The position numbers and the translations under genes are program-made. Under the pieces are notes generated by a model. That model saw only the letters and a program-made list of their open reading frames with translations. It was not told the origin of the DNA and did not search any database. Below, piece by piece: positions 10,478-21,484 of a stretch of 64,000 nucleotides of DNA (its first letter is position 1; the number at the start of each line of letters is the position of its first letter). Source of the stretch: Sphagnum magellanicum (lineage: Eukaryota; Streptophyta; Sphagnopsida; Sphagnales; Sphagnaceae); contig CM038916.1 of assembly GCA_021904315.1 (NCBI GenBank), positions 3,472,001-3,536,000 of the forward strand, written 5' to 3'.

Positions 10478-12178
10478 ATGTAAAACATATGTTCATCTGC
10501 AGACATTCAGGTTTTAATACAAGTGATAACAATGTAGTGACATTATTCATTAAATGGGTTGTTTAGGGATCTGTGACTTCTTTTTGCTGGCAAGACACCA
10601 AGTACCGCATTGGCTCCTATTAATTGCACAAAAGTCGAGCTTTCTTTTCTCATTTCCTTTTCACTTCCTGGAGATTTGCAAGGGGAGATGGATTAAGTCA
10701 AGAGGGAGGAATGCTACAAGTAGAGCTACTACTCTTTAGTGGGTTTCGAAGGTAATATGACTGGCATTTCTGTTGTTGACAACCCATGCAATGTCTTCAG
10801 AGATAGGAGGTCTCTCAAGATTCAAGGTTCAACATTCTGCTTTGCATGCTCCTCAACTCATGTGCAACTTCTTGCTTGCTCATTTTTATTATTCCTTCAA
10901 GGTCTGGAACTTCCCTGCAGAGTGGTTTTGTTTCTTGTGTCACTCTTGGTTCCTGCCACCATGGTAACAGGTTTGATTTGAAATCTTTCACCTCATGGGT
11001 GCAGGAATTGATTGAAATTGTCAGCCCATAAGATTTCTCTCTTCAAGCAAGCTGAACTGTGTAATATTTCATTGAAGTCTGTGGAATTTGGGTGGAAAAT
11101 CTCAAGATGGGCTGTTCATAAATAGTTATAGAATGAAGTGCAGTAGATGATGATGTCTATCCAGACAGGCGGCAGAAGTCTCAACCACCTAAAAAATGAG
11201 TAACTTCAATAGAAGAAATCAGATCAAAAGCATACAAGAGGTTTTGAATCTGCACACAGAAGAAACCTGAGGATAAAGTTGCCATCTCAAATCCAAGAAT
11301 CACACCCGTGCCCAAGGGTAGGAATCTTCTTAGAAGTGATCTGAAACTCGATAATCAGACCAAAAACCGAACCTCACATCTTCCAAAGCGCCAGTACTGC
11401 GAATCTGAGAGCAGGAAAAATGACAGAACAGGCGTAAAGATCCTATTCTGAAGCCATAAAAGAGAGAAAACGTAAAATGGTCCAGTGAATTGCAGCAAAT
11501 CAGTAGGAACTACTAAGGACATTCGGCGATTCAGATGGTGAAAACACACAAGCACGACAGAATCCAAAACCTCCAGTAAAAGAGAAGCACTGCGACATCA
11601 GACTCAGACCAGAACAAAGCGAAAAAAGAAAAACATTCAAAGTTATTGTCAGCTTGGACAGGCATCGAAGAAAATCGAGTTCGAAAACCGCAAGATCAGA
11701 CAATGTCAGAGTGCACAAACACGAAGAGAGAAGAAAAAAGAGCCCGATAATCTCCGACACTGCCACATCTCTGAAGCGAAACAGACAAAGCCAGAAAGTT
11801 ACAACTGACGCAAACAGTAAATTTCTAGTCAACAAAAGCAAGAAAGGAGACAGAAAGCCTCCAAAAACTCACAATGTATCAGAAGAATAAAAAGGCGGAA
11901 ACAGTTTCGTCTTATTATTCGTTTCCCTGAAAGCCCCTGCACGTTCGAGAAGAGAGAAAACAGAGGGATCTGAAAGCAAAATCACGTTGCGAAGCTACAA
12001 TACTCAAAACAGATAGAAGAGCACAAAAACAATCAAACACAAGTATTGAAAAGCTCAAACAAGGAACATGTCTAGCACTACACACCTGAAATTTGAATTG
12101 AATAAATTGCCACCTCACTTCGTTCGACTTCGACACAAATCAATCCTTGCTTACTTGCTGCAGCTGCAATGGCGAAGA
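10478..12178. other. 3' flank of SAXO copy B; no supported gene
   Basis: Homologous to 698-2398 of unit A. It has the same A/G-rich character from about 11290 on. Frames open in one unit are broken in the other, so no gene is called. Confidence 0.5.
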
Positions 12179-12197
12179 AGAAGAAAGCCAGAAGAAG

Positions 12198-13082
12198 AAA
12201 CCCCGAGAGGGGAGGGAGGCAGCAGCCCCATCAAACATTAAAGAAATCCAAGAAATACAAGGGGGCCAAGAAGCACCACACGATGGTGACACCATCAACC
12301 CCAAAGATGCCTAAGTGGCACCATTCCGCCTTAAAGGCTTGATCAATCCTATCTTGAATACTAGGGTCGCGGGAGGACCGAAGGGAATTAATGGCCTTCC
12401 AAGTGGCCATTCCAACCTCAACAGTAGCAACCCAGGCTTGTTGACGGATTTTCCTAGAGGAATACTGGTTATCAAAATGCTTCCGGCATCTCTCAGTCCA
12501 AAGAAAGTAGAGGATAAAACTGCGAAGGATGTCAAGCGGTTGTCTGATGTAGGAGAAGCCTCCTACATGGTACCCTTGGACTCCGGGAGGGTCATCTTCT
12601 CTTTCGAAGACAGTTTCACCAAGCAAGACGAAAGGCCAGGAAAAAATGATGTCATTAGGCGCTCCCCATTTTTGCCATATGTGATAGAAGGCCTCCCAAG
12701 CCCGTTTGGCGAGAGGACATTCAAGGAGACAATGTTGAGGGGATTCAGGGGCCTCCTCAGTGCAAACCTTGCACGTGGGGAGGATCCCCATGCATTGTAA
12801 CCATGTGCCAACTGGGAGACCCCGGTTTAAAGTGAGCCATATGAGAGTGCCGACCTTCCGCGGTCGGGCGTTATGCCAGATTCTGGCAATAACTTGTGTG
12901 ACGGTGGAGTTTTGCAAGTTTAACCTTTGAATGAAGGAGCAGATGTTGGCGCTCTGGGTGGGTTTCCTTGCATTTCGGTAACCCCGCTTTACTGAATAGC
13001 CGAAGAAAGGAGAGTCACCCATTTGTGAGGAGGCTTACCAGTGCCACTCTCCTGGGTCCCAGGGAAGCCCACCCAGAGCGCT
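12198..13082 (-). mobile_element. 5'-truncated LINE (non-LTR retrotransposon) insertion
   Basis: An 885-bp block absent from unit A is flanked by the 19-bp direct repeat AGAAGAAAGCCAGAAGAAG (12179-12197 and 13083-13101). Unit A has this site once (with one base change), uninterrupted, at about 2388-2406. A long target duplication and coding sequence for the C-terminal end of a LINE polyprotein identify a target-primed insertion, - strand oriented. No poly(A) tail is visible at the 3' end (near 12198). The 5' end (13063-13082) is an inverted copy of 12948-12967 (18 of 20 bases), suggesting rearrangement during insertion. Confidence 0.9.
12231..13022 (-). CDS. LINE ORF2 C-terminal fragment with zinc-binding reverse transcriptase-associated domain
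   Basis: A 263-codon open frame matches the zf-RVT type domain found after the reverse transcriptase in plant LINEs. Key features are IWHNARPRKVGTLIWLTLNR, then the cysteine/histidine cluster C-K-V-C-x7-PESPQHCLLECPLAKRAW, then a WxxFxxxW segment. It has no reverse transcriptase or endonuclease domain because of 5' truncation. The open frame suggests a recent insertion. Upstream of the ATG at 13022 there is an in-frame TAA near 13037, at the edge of the rearranged 5' end. No independent function is expected. Confidence 0.85.
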   Translation of the reverse strand: MGDSPFFGYSVKRGYRNARKPTQSANICSFIQRLNLQNSTVTQVIARIWHNARPRKVGTLIWLTLNRGLPVGTWLQCMGILPTCKVCTEEAPESPQHCLLECPLAKRAWEAFYHIWQKWGAPNDIIFSWPFVLLGETVFEREDDPPGVQGYHVGGFSYIRQPLDILRSFILYFLWTERCRKHFDNQYSSRKIRQQAWVATVEVGMATWKAINSLRSSRDPSIQDRIDQAFKAEWCHLGIFGVDGVTIVWCFLAPLYFLDFFNV

Positions 13083-13101
13083 AGAAGAAAGCCAGAAGAA
13101 G

Positions 13102-13300
13102 CGGAAGAGGAGAGACGAAGGCGATGGAAGTGCAGAGGACGTCGTCCCCCCTCTCTTCTGCGACCTTTTCCTCCAATTACTACTAGTCTCTGCTGCCTTC
13201 ATAAACGAACTGTATTGGATTCGTCATCCATGGAGACACATTATTCATCCAAGACGGTGGCCTCCGATTCTCATAATGTGAGTATCTGTGTATTACTAAG
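13102..13300 (+). other. Second half of the GC-rich exon-like block, unit B
   Basis: Continues the homology to 2407-2619 of unit A after the LINE. The candidate splice donor AAT|GTGAGTATC is retained near 13277. If this was an exon, the LINE now separates its start codon from its donor. Confidence 0.3.
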
Positions 13301-13450
13301 GTAGGTGTAAAGGAGCTGAAGGAGGGGTGGCAAGGCTTGAATTTAAATGAGATCCAGATTATTAACTTCATGTGATTCCTTGGTGGATGTGTAGCCATTC
13401 TTGGCTAATCTAGCTAGGAATCAAAAAAGAGAATCTGGTAATAACCTTAG
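13301..13450. mobile_element. Small 150-bp insert with short inverted ends, MITE-like
   Basis: Sequence present only in unit B, between homologous flanks that meet at about 2619/2620 in unit A. Including the flanking CTAAG, the ends read CTAAGGT and ACCTTAG, a 7-base inverted pair. A clean target duplication is not visible, so a non-autonomous DNA transposon is only one explanation; a deletion in unit A is another. Confidence 0.4.
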
Positions 13451-13497
13451 TCTATCTATGAAAGAAGGAAGTTTGTTTGTTATTTTGAGATCTCCTG

Positions 13498-13622
13498 AAC
13501 CATAGTGTCTCTTGCCCCACTCTTGGTACCATTGGAAAGCCATAGCATCTCTTGTGGTGCTCTTGGTACCATTGGAAAGCCATAGTATCTTTTGTCGCGC
13601 TCTTGGTACCATTGGAAAGCCT
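13498..13622. repeat. 40-bp tandem repeat, unit B copy
   Basis: Same TTGGTACCATTGGAAAGCC core as at 2671-2793, three times at a 40-base period, with the same flanking order. Confidence 0.85.
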
Positions 13623-13713
13623 TTGATGAGTAGATGTGTCCGGAGTTGGTTTGATGCTGTTTTGACCTAAGGCGAAAGAAAGTCATAACCATGCATTTCT
13701 CAAATGCCCTGAC

Positions 13714-14549
13714 TGTCGCAACCCCAGTTTGGCCAAGTGTGGGGGTGAAGCCCAACACTTGGAAAAGTTGGAGGTTGGGAGTTTTCCGGGACTCCCGAAT
13801 GTTCAGAGCTCGACAGCAAGGGGCAAAACACCTCGCATTGGGGTGTTCTTGAAGTCATTGAAAAGGTCTTGAAACGTAGATATCGAAAATGCCCTCGCAT
13901 TGGCAATTTGGACATCTGCAGCCCAAGTTATGGGCAAAAGAAGGGCCGAGAGTCAAACTGGCAGTTTGACTCCCGACCACTAAAAGTCGGGAATCGACCT
14001 CTTCCCGATGTCCGATTTGAGCGTGCGACATGGCGTTGGAAAGATCTCGACGAGGGCTACAACTTTGCTTCAGACCTCGTCGCGATCGGAGGTCAGGGCG
14101 AGAAGATATGACCTCCCAAAGTCCCGGGACTCCAACCGGGACGATTTCGGGACAATTTCGGGACTCCAACTTGGGAGTCCCGGGAATTTGTGCCATTTGG
14201 ATGTAGCCTCGGTGACGAGCTGCAGAGAATACTATATGGGGGAAGGTGGTGGCTTCCCCCGAGTCCGGGCCGTGGTGAATCTTGTGTGTCCAAGTGCCCG
14301 TGGCAAGTCCCAACACCAAAGGGTGTCCCGAATGCTAAACTAACCTCGTGGGGTTGGTTTTTTTTTTGGATGCAGAATCACACAAGCTAAGCTAGTCCCT
14401 CTTCCTAGTCTAATCCCGGGGCTCTCAATTCGACCCTCTACCCCTTTCTAGAGTTGGAAGTCGGGAGCGTGCTACCAAGTTCAACTTTCCGCAACTTGAC
14501 TTTGTGAAACCCTCAAATGTGTTTCACCCCGTGACTTGGGAGCGCGTCA
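13714..14549 (+). mobile_element. Solo LTR, 836 bp, with perfect 5-bp target duplication
   Basis: The block begins TGTCGCAACCCC and ends GAGCGCGTCA, the canonical TG...CA termini of an LTR. It is flanked by CTGAC on both sides (13709-13713 and 14550-14554). Unit A has the empty site with a single CTGAC near 2880. No internal retroelement sequence is present, so it is best read as a solo LTR left by recombination between two LTRs. A diverged copy in the opposite orientation lies at 54399-55217. Open frames inside it are not genes. Confidence 0.9.
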
Positions 14550-14849
14550 CTGACCCTAGGTGATAACTTGACACACAGCACAAATCTATCTATTAACATA
14601 GGTGTTTGTTTTGTTTTTGTTTGGATGTGATCATGGGATAAGGTAGGATGCCTTATGATCATATTGTTAAGCTTTATGTCATTTCTTAACATGAATCGTA
14701 GGAGCTTTCAACATACAACTTGAGCTTTCACTTTCTGTTGTTGTGCATATCCATGATTATCAAAAAAGATTCTTATTCTTTCATATGGTTTTCAATAATA
14801 TATAATTATTTATATCAATGTCAAATTTAATTTGAATTAATATAATTAT

Positions 14850-14895
14850 CATGGATATGAAAAGACACATGATAATTTGTCTTTTCATACCCATG
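14850..14895. repeat. Hairpin-forming inverted repeat, unit B
   Basis: Arms CATGGATATGAAAAGACA and TGTCTTTTCATACCCATG pair at 17 of 18 positions around a 10-base loop. It is the duplicate of 3178-3223. Confidence 0.75.
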
Positions 14896-15350
14896 TTGGT
14901 AGTTAGAGAAAAGGGAGGTAATTATTAAGAAAAAAAATGAGGTAGTTATTTCGAAAAGAAAAAATTTGATGTTTTAGGGAAGACCATACATTAGGAATTA
15001 CAATCAGCCCATTGAAGAGATGCTTATTAATAATCGACTTTAAACATTTATAACAATTAAAACTTTTCTTTGTCACATAACATCACATATCCTTGTCACA
15101 ATTCTCTAAAATGCCTTTCAATCACTTTCGTACGGCATTAAGTCAATAGGCCATAAGCAATCATTTGAAAATATGAACACACTTCTCAAAAGCACACACC
15201 CCACTATCATTTATTAGTGAAATTTATTTCCTTAAATGCACATAAAGCTCTCTTTGAAAGTGTCTCAATGAGTGTTTATGACAATATTAGAGATATCCGT
15301 AAGGTCATGTCCTCTTGGGCCAGAGTTGCACCCCTCAATTGATGCTTCAT

Positions 15351-15618
15351 CCCCTCATGGCTGTTGTCGGCAAAGTAATGAGATTTTACTAAATAAGGGT
15401 ATGAAATACTGAGACTCAGGATTCAGTGCACGAGGAGCCAAAACATTTATAGCTACAGTACACATGGCAGGAGCAGTGATTAGTCCCCTCATGGCTGTTG
15501 TCGGCAAAGTAATGAGATTTACTAAATAACGGTATGAAATACTGAGACTCAGGATTAAGTGCACGAGGCGCTAAATCATTTATAGCTTCAGTACACATTG
15601 CAGGAGCAGTGATTAGTC
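15351..15618. repeat. 134-bp tandem duplication, two copies
   Basis: The stretch starting CCCCTCATGGCTGTTGTCGG occurs at 15351 and again at 15485. Unit A has it once (near 3683), so the second copy arose after the segmental duplication. Confidence 0.85.
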
Positions 15619-17763
15619 GAAGGCGTTCAGAAAAAGAAAGGACAGGGCAAAGTCAGTTTAGCACCCAAATTGCTGCTAAACTGAGTTTCATGCCCCGTTG
15701 AAGCCAAGGCCACCTGCTTTTAGTTCCCGTTTTTTGAAATCTCATCCACTATGCGACCAAACAGGGGGGTTCCGGTCCGTCTTTTCCTGACTTTACGGAT
15801 AACTTTAATGTCTAACTATATTATCACCTTCGTGTTTAAGTGGTCCCCTCTCAGCTGTCTAAAATTCTCCTAGAAAACTGATTGGGAACACCTTCCATAA
15901 GACATGTTATCGTAGCACGCAACAAAGTTAAAGCATCCTACCTTAACTCATAACCCTCCCAATCCATGGGTCCCTCTTCACTTTTGGTACCATTGGAAAA
16001 TCCTCGACAAGGTAGTTGCACATTTATTGTTTCAAAATGCTCAAATCAATGAAGCAAAAGTTATTGAATTTTAAATGATTTTTGTCTTTGAAAACACATT
16101 CTTTTCTTAAATCATAAATTTTTAATAAATGAATCCCATTTTGATTAGAATAATATTAGAACGCATGATCTTATAATAGGTTTAAAGAGGTTTCACATAC
16201 TTGAGCCAATGGCACAAGAGCTCACTAATGATTAATTAATTTTTAAAATCAAAGAAGACTCTTAAAATAAAACTTTAACATATTTAATTCTGCCTAAATC
16301 TGCTCAGGTGATTATGGTGCGCGGCAGCCAATTTGGCCACCAAGGTAGATTCTGCAAAAATACCTGCTTTAGTTTGGATCCCCTTCCTTAAAACATCAGA
16401 GAGTGGCTTAGAGTGGCTTGGCTAAGGCTGATGATTCGAGCTCTGAGCATGCCCGAAGACTCACCAATAGACTTCCTGGGAGTTGGAATTGACCCTAACT
16501 GGCCCACTATGGTGCATTTCATAGACCACAATGCTCCGAAGTTCACATACACTAAAAGAATTTTATCAGTTCTATTGTTATTAATATTAATGTACCTTGT
16601 GCTGTTGCCCAAGTGTAAAACTAGTTACTGAACTAATTTTTCCTTTCAAAACATTTTTTTTAATTTAATTAAATTTTTCATGACAAAAATTACTCAAAAT
16701 TCAATATTTCACATCTTAGGTCTAAATTTTTCCCCATTCACCTTCATTAAATCTTTACTCACAAAGGGCTTCCCACTAATACCAAGAGTGTGTCCAAACT
16801 CCCTTATAGTTTTAAGACAAGTACAGTCCAATATTTGCACTAGGAGAGATACCATATTAGTGAAGCACCTTTCCAAGACACCAAAGTCATGAAAAATTGT
16901 TATGTACTTTTTAGTTTGAGAGTATTGGGAACTATGATTGTTTTTTACATGCATGGCATAATGGAGACATCATATATAATAGATTTAAAATATTATTATT
17001 ATTATTATTATTATTATTATGATTTCCATATGTGCCAAGTAAAAGGACATCTAGGAGATACATAAGTGTTTTCACATTGGATGGACAAGGATTTTTTGGT
17101 TCTTTTTTCATGAAATCAGATTTGGGTTGGGCTATTCTTGTTATCATTGAAGTCCTTCCTCTTGACCTAGCTGCAATGATATATTGAAGAGTCACGACAC
17201 TTTCATTTTAGCCAACCTATATATACCTTTGAAGAGTTAGAATTTTGGGCAAAGGACGAGAAATAAAGTGTGACATCTACTATTTGAACGCAACTTGGGA
17301 AACACATTACAAGAACATCATTTGGAACCATCAAAAAAACATTCTGAAAAATAAATGTACACACATTGGGAACACCAGCAAGGTCCAAAATAGGTGGCCC
17401 CCATCCCCCACTCTCCCTCTCCACCCACCCTTCCTCAAAAAACAAAAGCAGAAAAAACATTCTGAGAATCATATGTACACACATTGCGAACACCAGCAAG
17501 ACCCAAAAGAGTAGCCCCAAGTGCCTCACCACCCTCCCTCAAGAGTCAAATAGTCATTAGGGTTTAGGGTTTAAGCCCTCCCCTAACCTAGTCTCTTGAC
17601 CGTCAGCAGTCTCTTGCCCGAGTCCGAGGCTTCTTTCTTTGCTCATTACTACAGCGAGCACTTGTCTCCGCCCTCAATTGCTGCAAAGTCTGTGATCATT
17701 TCTCTTGTGAACAGCATGATCTTAAGCACAGACATCTTATCTGTGAAGCTGCATTGATACCTG

Positions 17764-18837
17764 TTAACCTGCTCGATGGAACTTGGGCCAGCTCGCCAGA
17801 AGATCAGGAGGAATTTTGTAGTCCTTCTTCTCCAATCTCTCTAAGTGTTGTTGCACCATCTCCTTGGTGTACTGGCTAGGTGCGAAGTTTGTGATAGCAT
17901 CCTCCCAGCCATGGAAATGCAATGCTACCATGTCTACACATCTGGCTGCTTCTTCTTCTGTGGGATGCAAACCCAAGTAACGGTCTTCTTTCTTGATGAT
18001 CCGGCTCCCACCTCCTGCAGCACTCGACGCTGTGGTAGTGTAGCCAATGCGAGCTTCCCACTTTTTGCCACTGCTGTGCTTGCTTACTCCCTTGAAACGG
18101 GAAGTTCCGCGACTGAAACAAACGGCATTCCTTCTGAAGGACCATATGAAGTCTCTGGTGTCCAGAGCTTCCAGCCTGGGGAATTCAGAAGCGTAGGCTC
18201 CAGGATCGTTGAAGTTAAGCTCGTACTTGTCGTTTTTCCTCAGCTTCAGCGCCACCAGGTCGTGTACCCTGACAGCTTCGTCCTCAGTCTCGTAGGCGCC
18301 CAAGTAAAGCTGTCCCTGTCCTTGGTCTTTCCTCACCGGGTCCAGATCACCTAGCCATATGTGAGCCTCCCATAACTTGGACTTGGAATGCAAGCCGACG
18401 CCTTTGAAGATGGAGGTGGCCCTCTCCTGGGTGGATGGCACGTTGGGATACTTGCGCTTTAGGGAACGGGCCGTTTCCGCTGCAATTTCAGAAGCGCCTG
18501 TACTTCTGGTGGCCTGCTCTTTGACATCAATTGGCCGGTCCATGCTGCCATCAATTCTTCGCTTTGATTTCTTGCGAGCATCTCGTTCAGCGCGACGTGG
18601 TAACCTCTCAGCTTGCACTCGAACTAGACTTCCAGGACGCATAAGCTGGTCATGAGATTCTGCAGGTCTAGGAGCTGCGGATGGCTCTACTGGCTGCTGC
18701 TGTTGCTGATCTGCACGATCTTCACAAATGGTCCCGCGGATGCTGGCGGCTTTATCACTTGCATCACCAATTGCTTCGAGAACGTTAACAAGGTCGTTGT
18801 CATACTCGTGATTCATGTCCACAAAGGTATCGGCCAT
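17764..18837 (-). CDS. Double AP2-domain transcription factor, copy B (intact)
   Basis: A 357-residue protein starts at ATG 18837; the frame is open a little further upstream but only with GTG. Two AP2 domains lie at residues about 143-210 (IFKGVGLHSKSKLWEAHIWL ... YLGAYETEDEA ... ALKLRKNDKYELNF) and about 246-318 (RFKGVSKHSSGKKWEARIGY ... YLGLHPTEEEA ... ALHFHGWEDAITNF), joined by a linker like that of the AP2/AINTEGUMENTA class. The usual YRGV is FKGV in both, so this is a divergent member. A basic RKKSKRR at 88-94 may be the nuclear localisation signal, and a short glutamine run is at 44-48. It has 26 fewer linker residues than copy A through an in-frame 78-bp deletion. Its role is DNA binding and transcriptional regulation; targets are unknown. 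Confidence 0.85.
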   Translation of the reverse strand: MADTFVDMNHEYDNDLVNVLEAIGDASDKAASIRGTICEDRADQQQQQPVEPSAAPRPAESHDQLMRPGSLVRVQAERLPRRAERDARKKSKRRIDGSMDRPIDVKEQATRSTGASEIAAETARSLKRKYPNVPSTQERATSIFKGVGLHSKSKLWEAHIWLGDLDPVRKDQGQGQLYLGAYETEDEAVRVHDLVALKLRKNDKYELNFNDPGAYASEFPRLEALDTRDFIWSFRRNAVCFSRGTSRFKGVSKHSSGKKWEARIGYTTTASSAAGGGSRIIKKEDRYLGLHPTEEEAARCVDMVALHFHGWEDAITNFAPSQYTKEMVQQHLERLEKKDYKIPPDLLASWPKFHRAG

Positions 18838-19734
18838 TGTGATGATGAGAACCTTGAGACTAAAATCCACGCTTCTTGGAGCTGTTGCAGGTCTTAATAT
18901 AATCTGCGCGACAATTCGACTTGGGTCAGGGAACTATATCGTCGAAGCTGCTCTCATCTTCTTACACAACATATCGATAGAGCGTCACCATGGGTCTAAA
19001 CTACTATAGACCTTAATGAATGGAAATGAGCAATTGCTCCTGACCCCAAAAAAAAACATACTCATGAGCGTTACAAAACCATCTCCGAGAAGCTCATGGG
19101 ACAAGACCTGAATTCTCGACTCCATGACCGAGAGCTTCTTCATTGATAAGGGATGAAAAAACATGAGTATAAATATATATGCAGATGGATTAAATACCTT
19201 TAAACAGCTGATGATCAGTCCTGCAACCGTTGATCGTGTCGAGAAGAAGCGGCGGCGCCAGCAGCACCAGCAGCACCAGCAGCACCTGGCGCTGGCGACG
19301 GCGTCGAAAACAACAACTTGCAAGATCGACTCTTACAACACAGTAGCGATGAAAGATTATAAAGAGAGAGTGGGCTCAAGAGAAAATGTCCGCACAGGAA
19401 ACACCTGAATTCTCTCCGTATGATTGCTCAGGGTTTACTAAGGGAGACGAAGCTGGCTGACTAGCTAGCTGGCAGAGAGCATTGATTTTGCGGGCTCGCA
19501 CAATATAATGACGCGCGATCTCAGCTCTACATAAAAAATAGAAAATGGGGAGGAAAAAATGGAAGAGGCCAGAGAGCGAGAGCCAGAGAGAGAGAGAGAG
19601 AGGAGGAGGAGGAGGAGGAGGAGGAGGAAGAAGCTTGGGGGAAGAGGAGGAAGACTGGAGGGTGGTGTGGGGAGAGGGGGGGAAGGGAAGGGAAGGGAGG
19701 GTAGGGGAAGAGAGTCGGGGGGTGATATATATAG
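18838..19734 (-). promoter_or_regulatory. AP2 copy B promoter and 5' leader with CT tract
   Basis: TATATATA on the - strand at about 19733-19725, followed by a CT-rich leader (GA/GGA repeats on + at about 19587-19630, slightly longer than in unit A). A CAGCAGCAC repeat on + near 19258-19285 is also expanded relative to unit A. Same arrangement as at 7105-7981. Confidence 0.5.
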
Positions 19735-21484
19735 TCACAGTGACATTCCCGGCGACATCGCCGACCGATTCCAGCGTCGAAGGCCTCGAACAATGTTTTT
19801 TAGCCACATTTGGCTACAAGCTAAATATGAATTTGAAATTTCGTACTCTCTTCCTAAAATTTTTGGCTACCTACTTGAACCGTGTATAGAAATATGGAGA
19901 TTTTTTAAACTAAAATTTGGTCGAATTCTGGCTATTGAAAATCTGACAAAACACACTTGATTTTTTGCACTTTTAAGTTTTTAATTTCGGCTTTGGGTAT
20001 ATGTAGTGAGCAATTAAAAAAAGGCTGCGCTCAAGACTAACTGTAGGGTTTTGGAGGCTCTTGAAACTGACTGTAGGTTTTGGTGTGTCTGTAGGTTTAC
20101 ATCAGCTCTGCACACACAAGTTTCTCTTAGCAAGTTTTGCAGGTGTCATGAGGGCTCCCCTCATCCTCAAACACTAAACCCTAATTTTTTCTCTTTAATT
20201 TATGGGGAACTTGCAAAAATTAATTTTCTAAGGATCCTGTTTGAACATGTGCCTTTATAATTGGCTAACAAGGGTCAAAGCTTTTTTTTTCCAGGAAAGT
20301 GAAGTCTCTGTGCAAATGGTCCATGTTTAGATCATAAGTTTTAATCATAAATTTGGAGTTGCTAATTCAGAAAGCAACTTGCAACATGAACAGTTTTTGA
20401 ATGAATTGAAATTTACAGAGTTTTTTGAACATGTGGGTTGGGAGATAAAAGCTTGAATTGAAAGAGTCTAAGATGATCTCCTTCGAGTTCATGATTCCTA
20501 GTTATATTTTCCAAGCTGAACTTGTTCACCATCTCCACATGTTTAATGACACCTAACTATTGTTCACCTAATTGGAAATTTAAACACCTTGTGATCACAA
20601 GACAAAATTTGAGTGTAAAATAAGGTGAGCAAGTTTTCATAACAACAAAATCTCGATTACCCAAGAACAAAATTAATTACTTTGGCTATGTTTTCTTCAT
20701 TGCTCGCACCATAGTTTCTAGGTTCTTGAACAATAAAAAGGCATTAGACACTTGAAACTTGCTAGAGTTTTGTAGTGCAAACACAATAGGCATGTAGTGA
20801 AGACATGCCTAGATGCATGAGAACTCCATTGAAACACCATCATATGCCAATCCTGCACCTACACTGCTTGAAAGATTTGATAGTTAGTTACACAAGTTAA
20901 GTTAGATTGAATTGTAGATTTGACTTGCTTGTTTCCAATTGTGATTACTGCTTCCTTATGTGCCATGGGATCCACATCATGCCCAATGAATGTATGCAAC
21001 TTTGGATGTCCTTTGATTATGTACTTGACATGATCCAGCATCAAGTGCCTTTGGGGTTCATGTTTCTCAACAGTTTTAAGCCTAACAGAAATGCTGATGA
21101 TGGCTATGAAAGTGGATCAGAAGATGATACTCAAAAGATGGAATTTTGAGACATTGTATGTTAAAAAGTGCATGCTGCTCATCAGCAAAATGTCAGTAGA
21201 CCACCAGCTCCTTCACCAAGGTGCTTGAGTTTGAACTTTGTTCTATTGTTGTCTTTGATTGTTCTAATGGATCGAGCAAAAGTAAATCTTGCCAATTTGC
21301 AACATGTCTATTTGCATGGATTTTTTTTCCACAATATAAAGCAAGTCACTGGTGTACAGATTCGTATTTGCACAGCAAGTCAGTCATTAGCACTGAGTTG
21401 GGATTTGACCATATGGAAATCAAATCATGTGTGTGTAATGTAGTCTGAGATGAATTTACTGTTGCTGTAAGCTAATATGATGAC
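19735..21484. other. Shared upstream spacer between divergent AP2 copy B and SAXO copy C
   Basis: Near-identical to 7982-9730. No gene is supported. If it works as a two-way promoter, both flanking genes would share it. Confidence 0.5.

Larger units (their letters stand above)
14555..17763. other. AT-rich spacer between solo LTR and AP2 copy B
   Basis: Colinear with 2885-5952 of unit A. It holds the better-paired hairpin (14850-14895), the 134-bp tandem duplication (15351-15618) and the longer ATT microsatellite (about 16988-17020). No coding region is supported. Confidence 0.6.

Noticed and set aside
13855-14319. 154-codon open frame inside the solo LTR
   Set aside because: It lies within an LTR with clear termini and target duplication; the 54399-55217 copy does not keep the frame.
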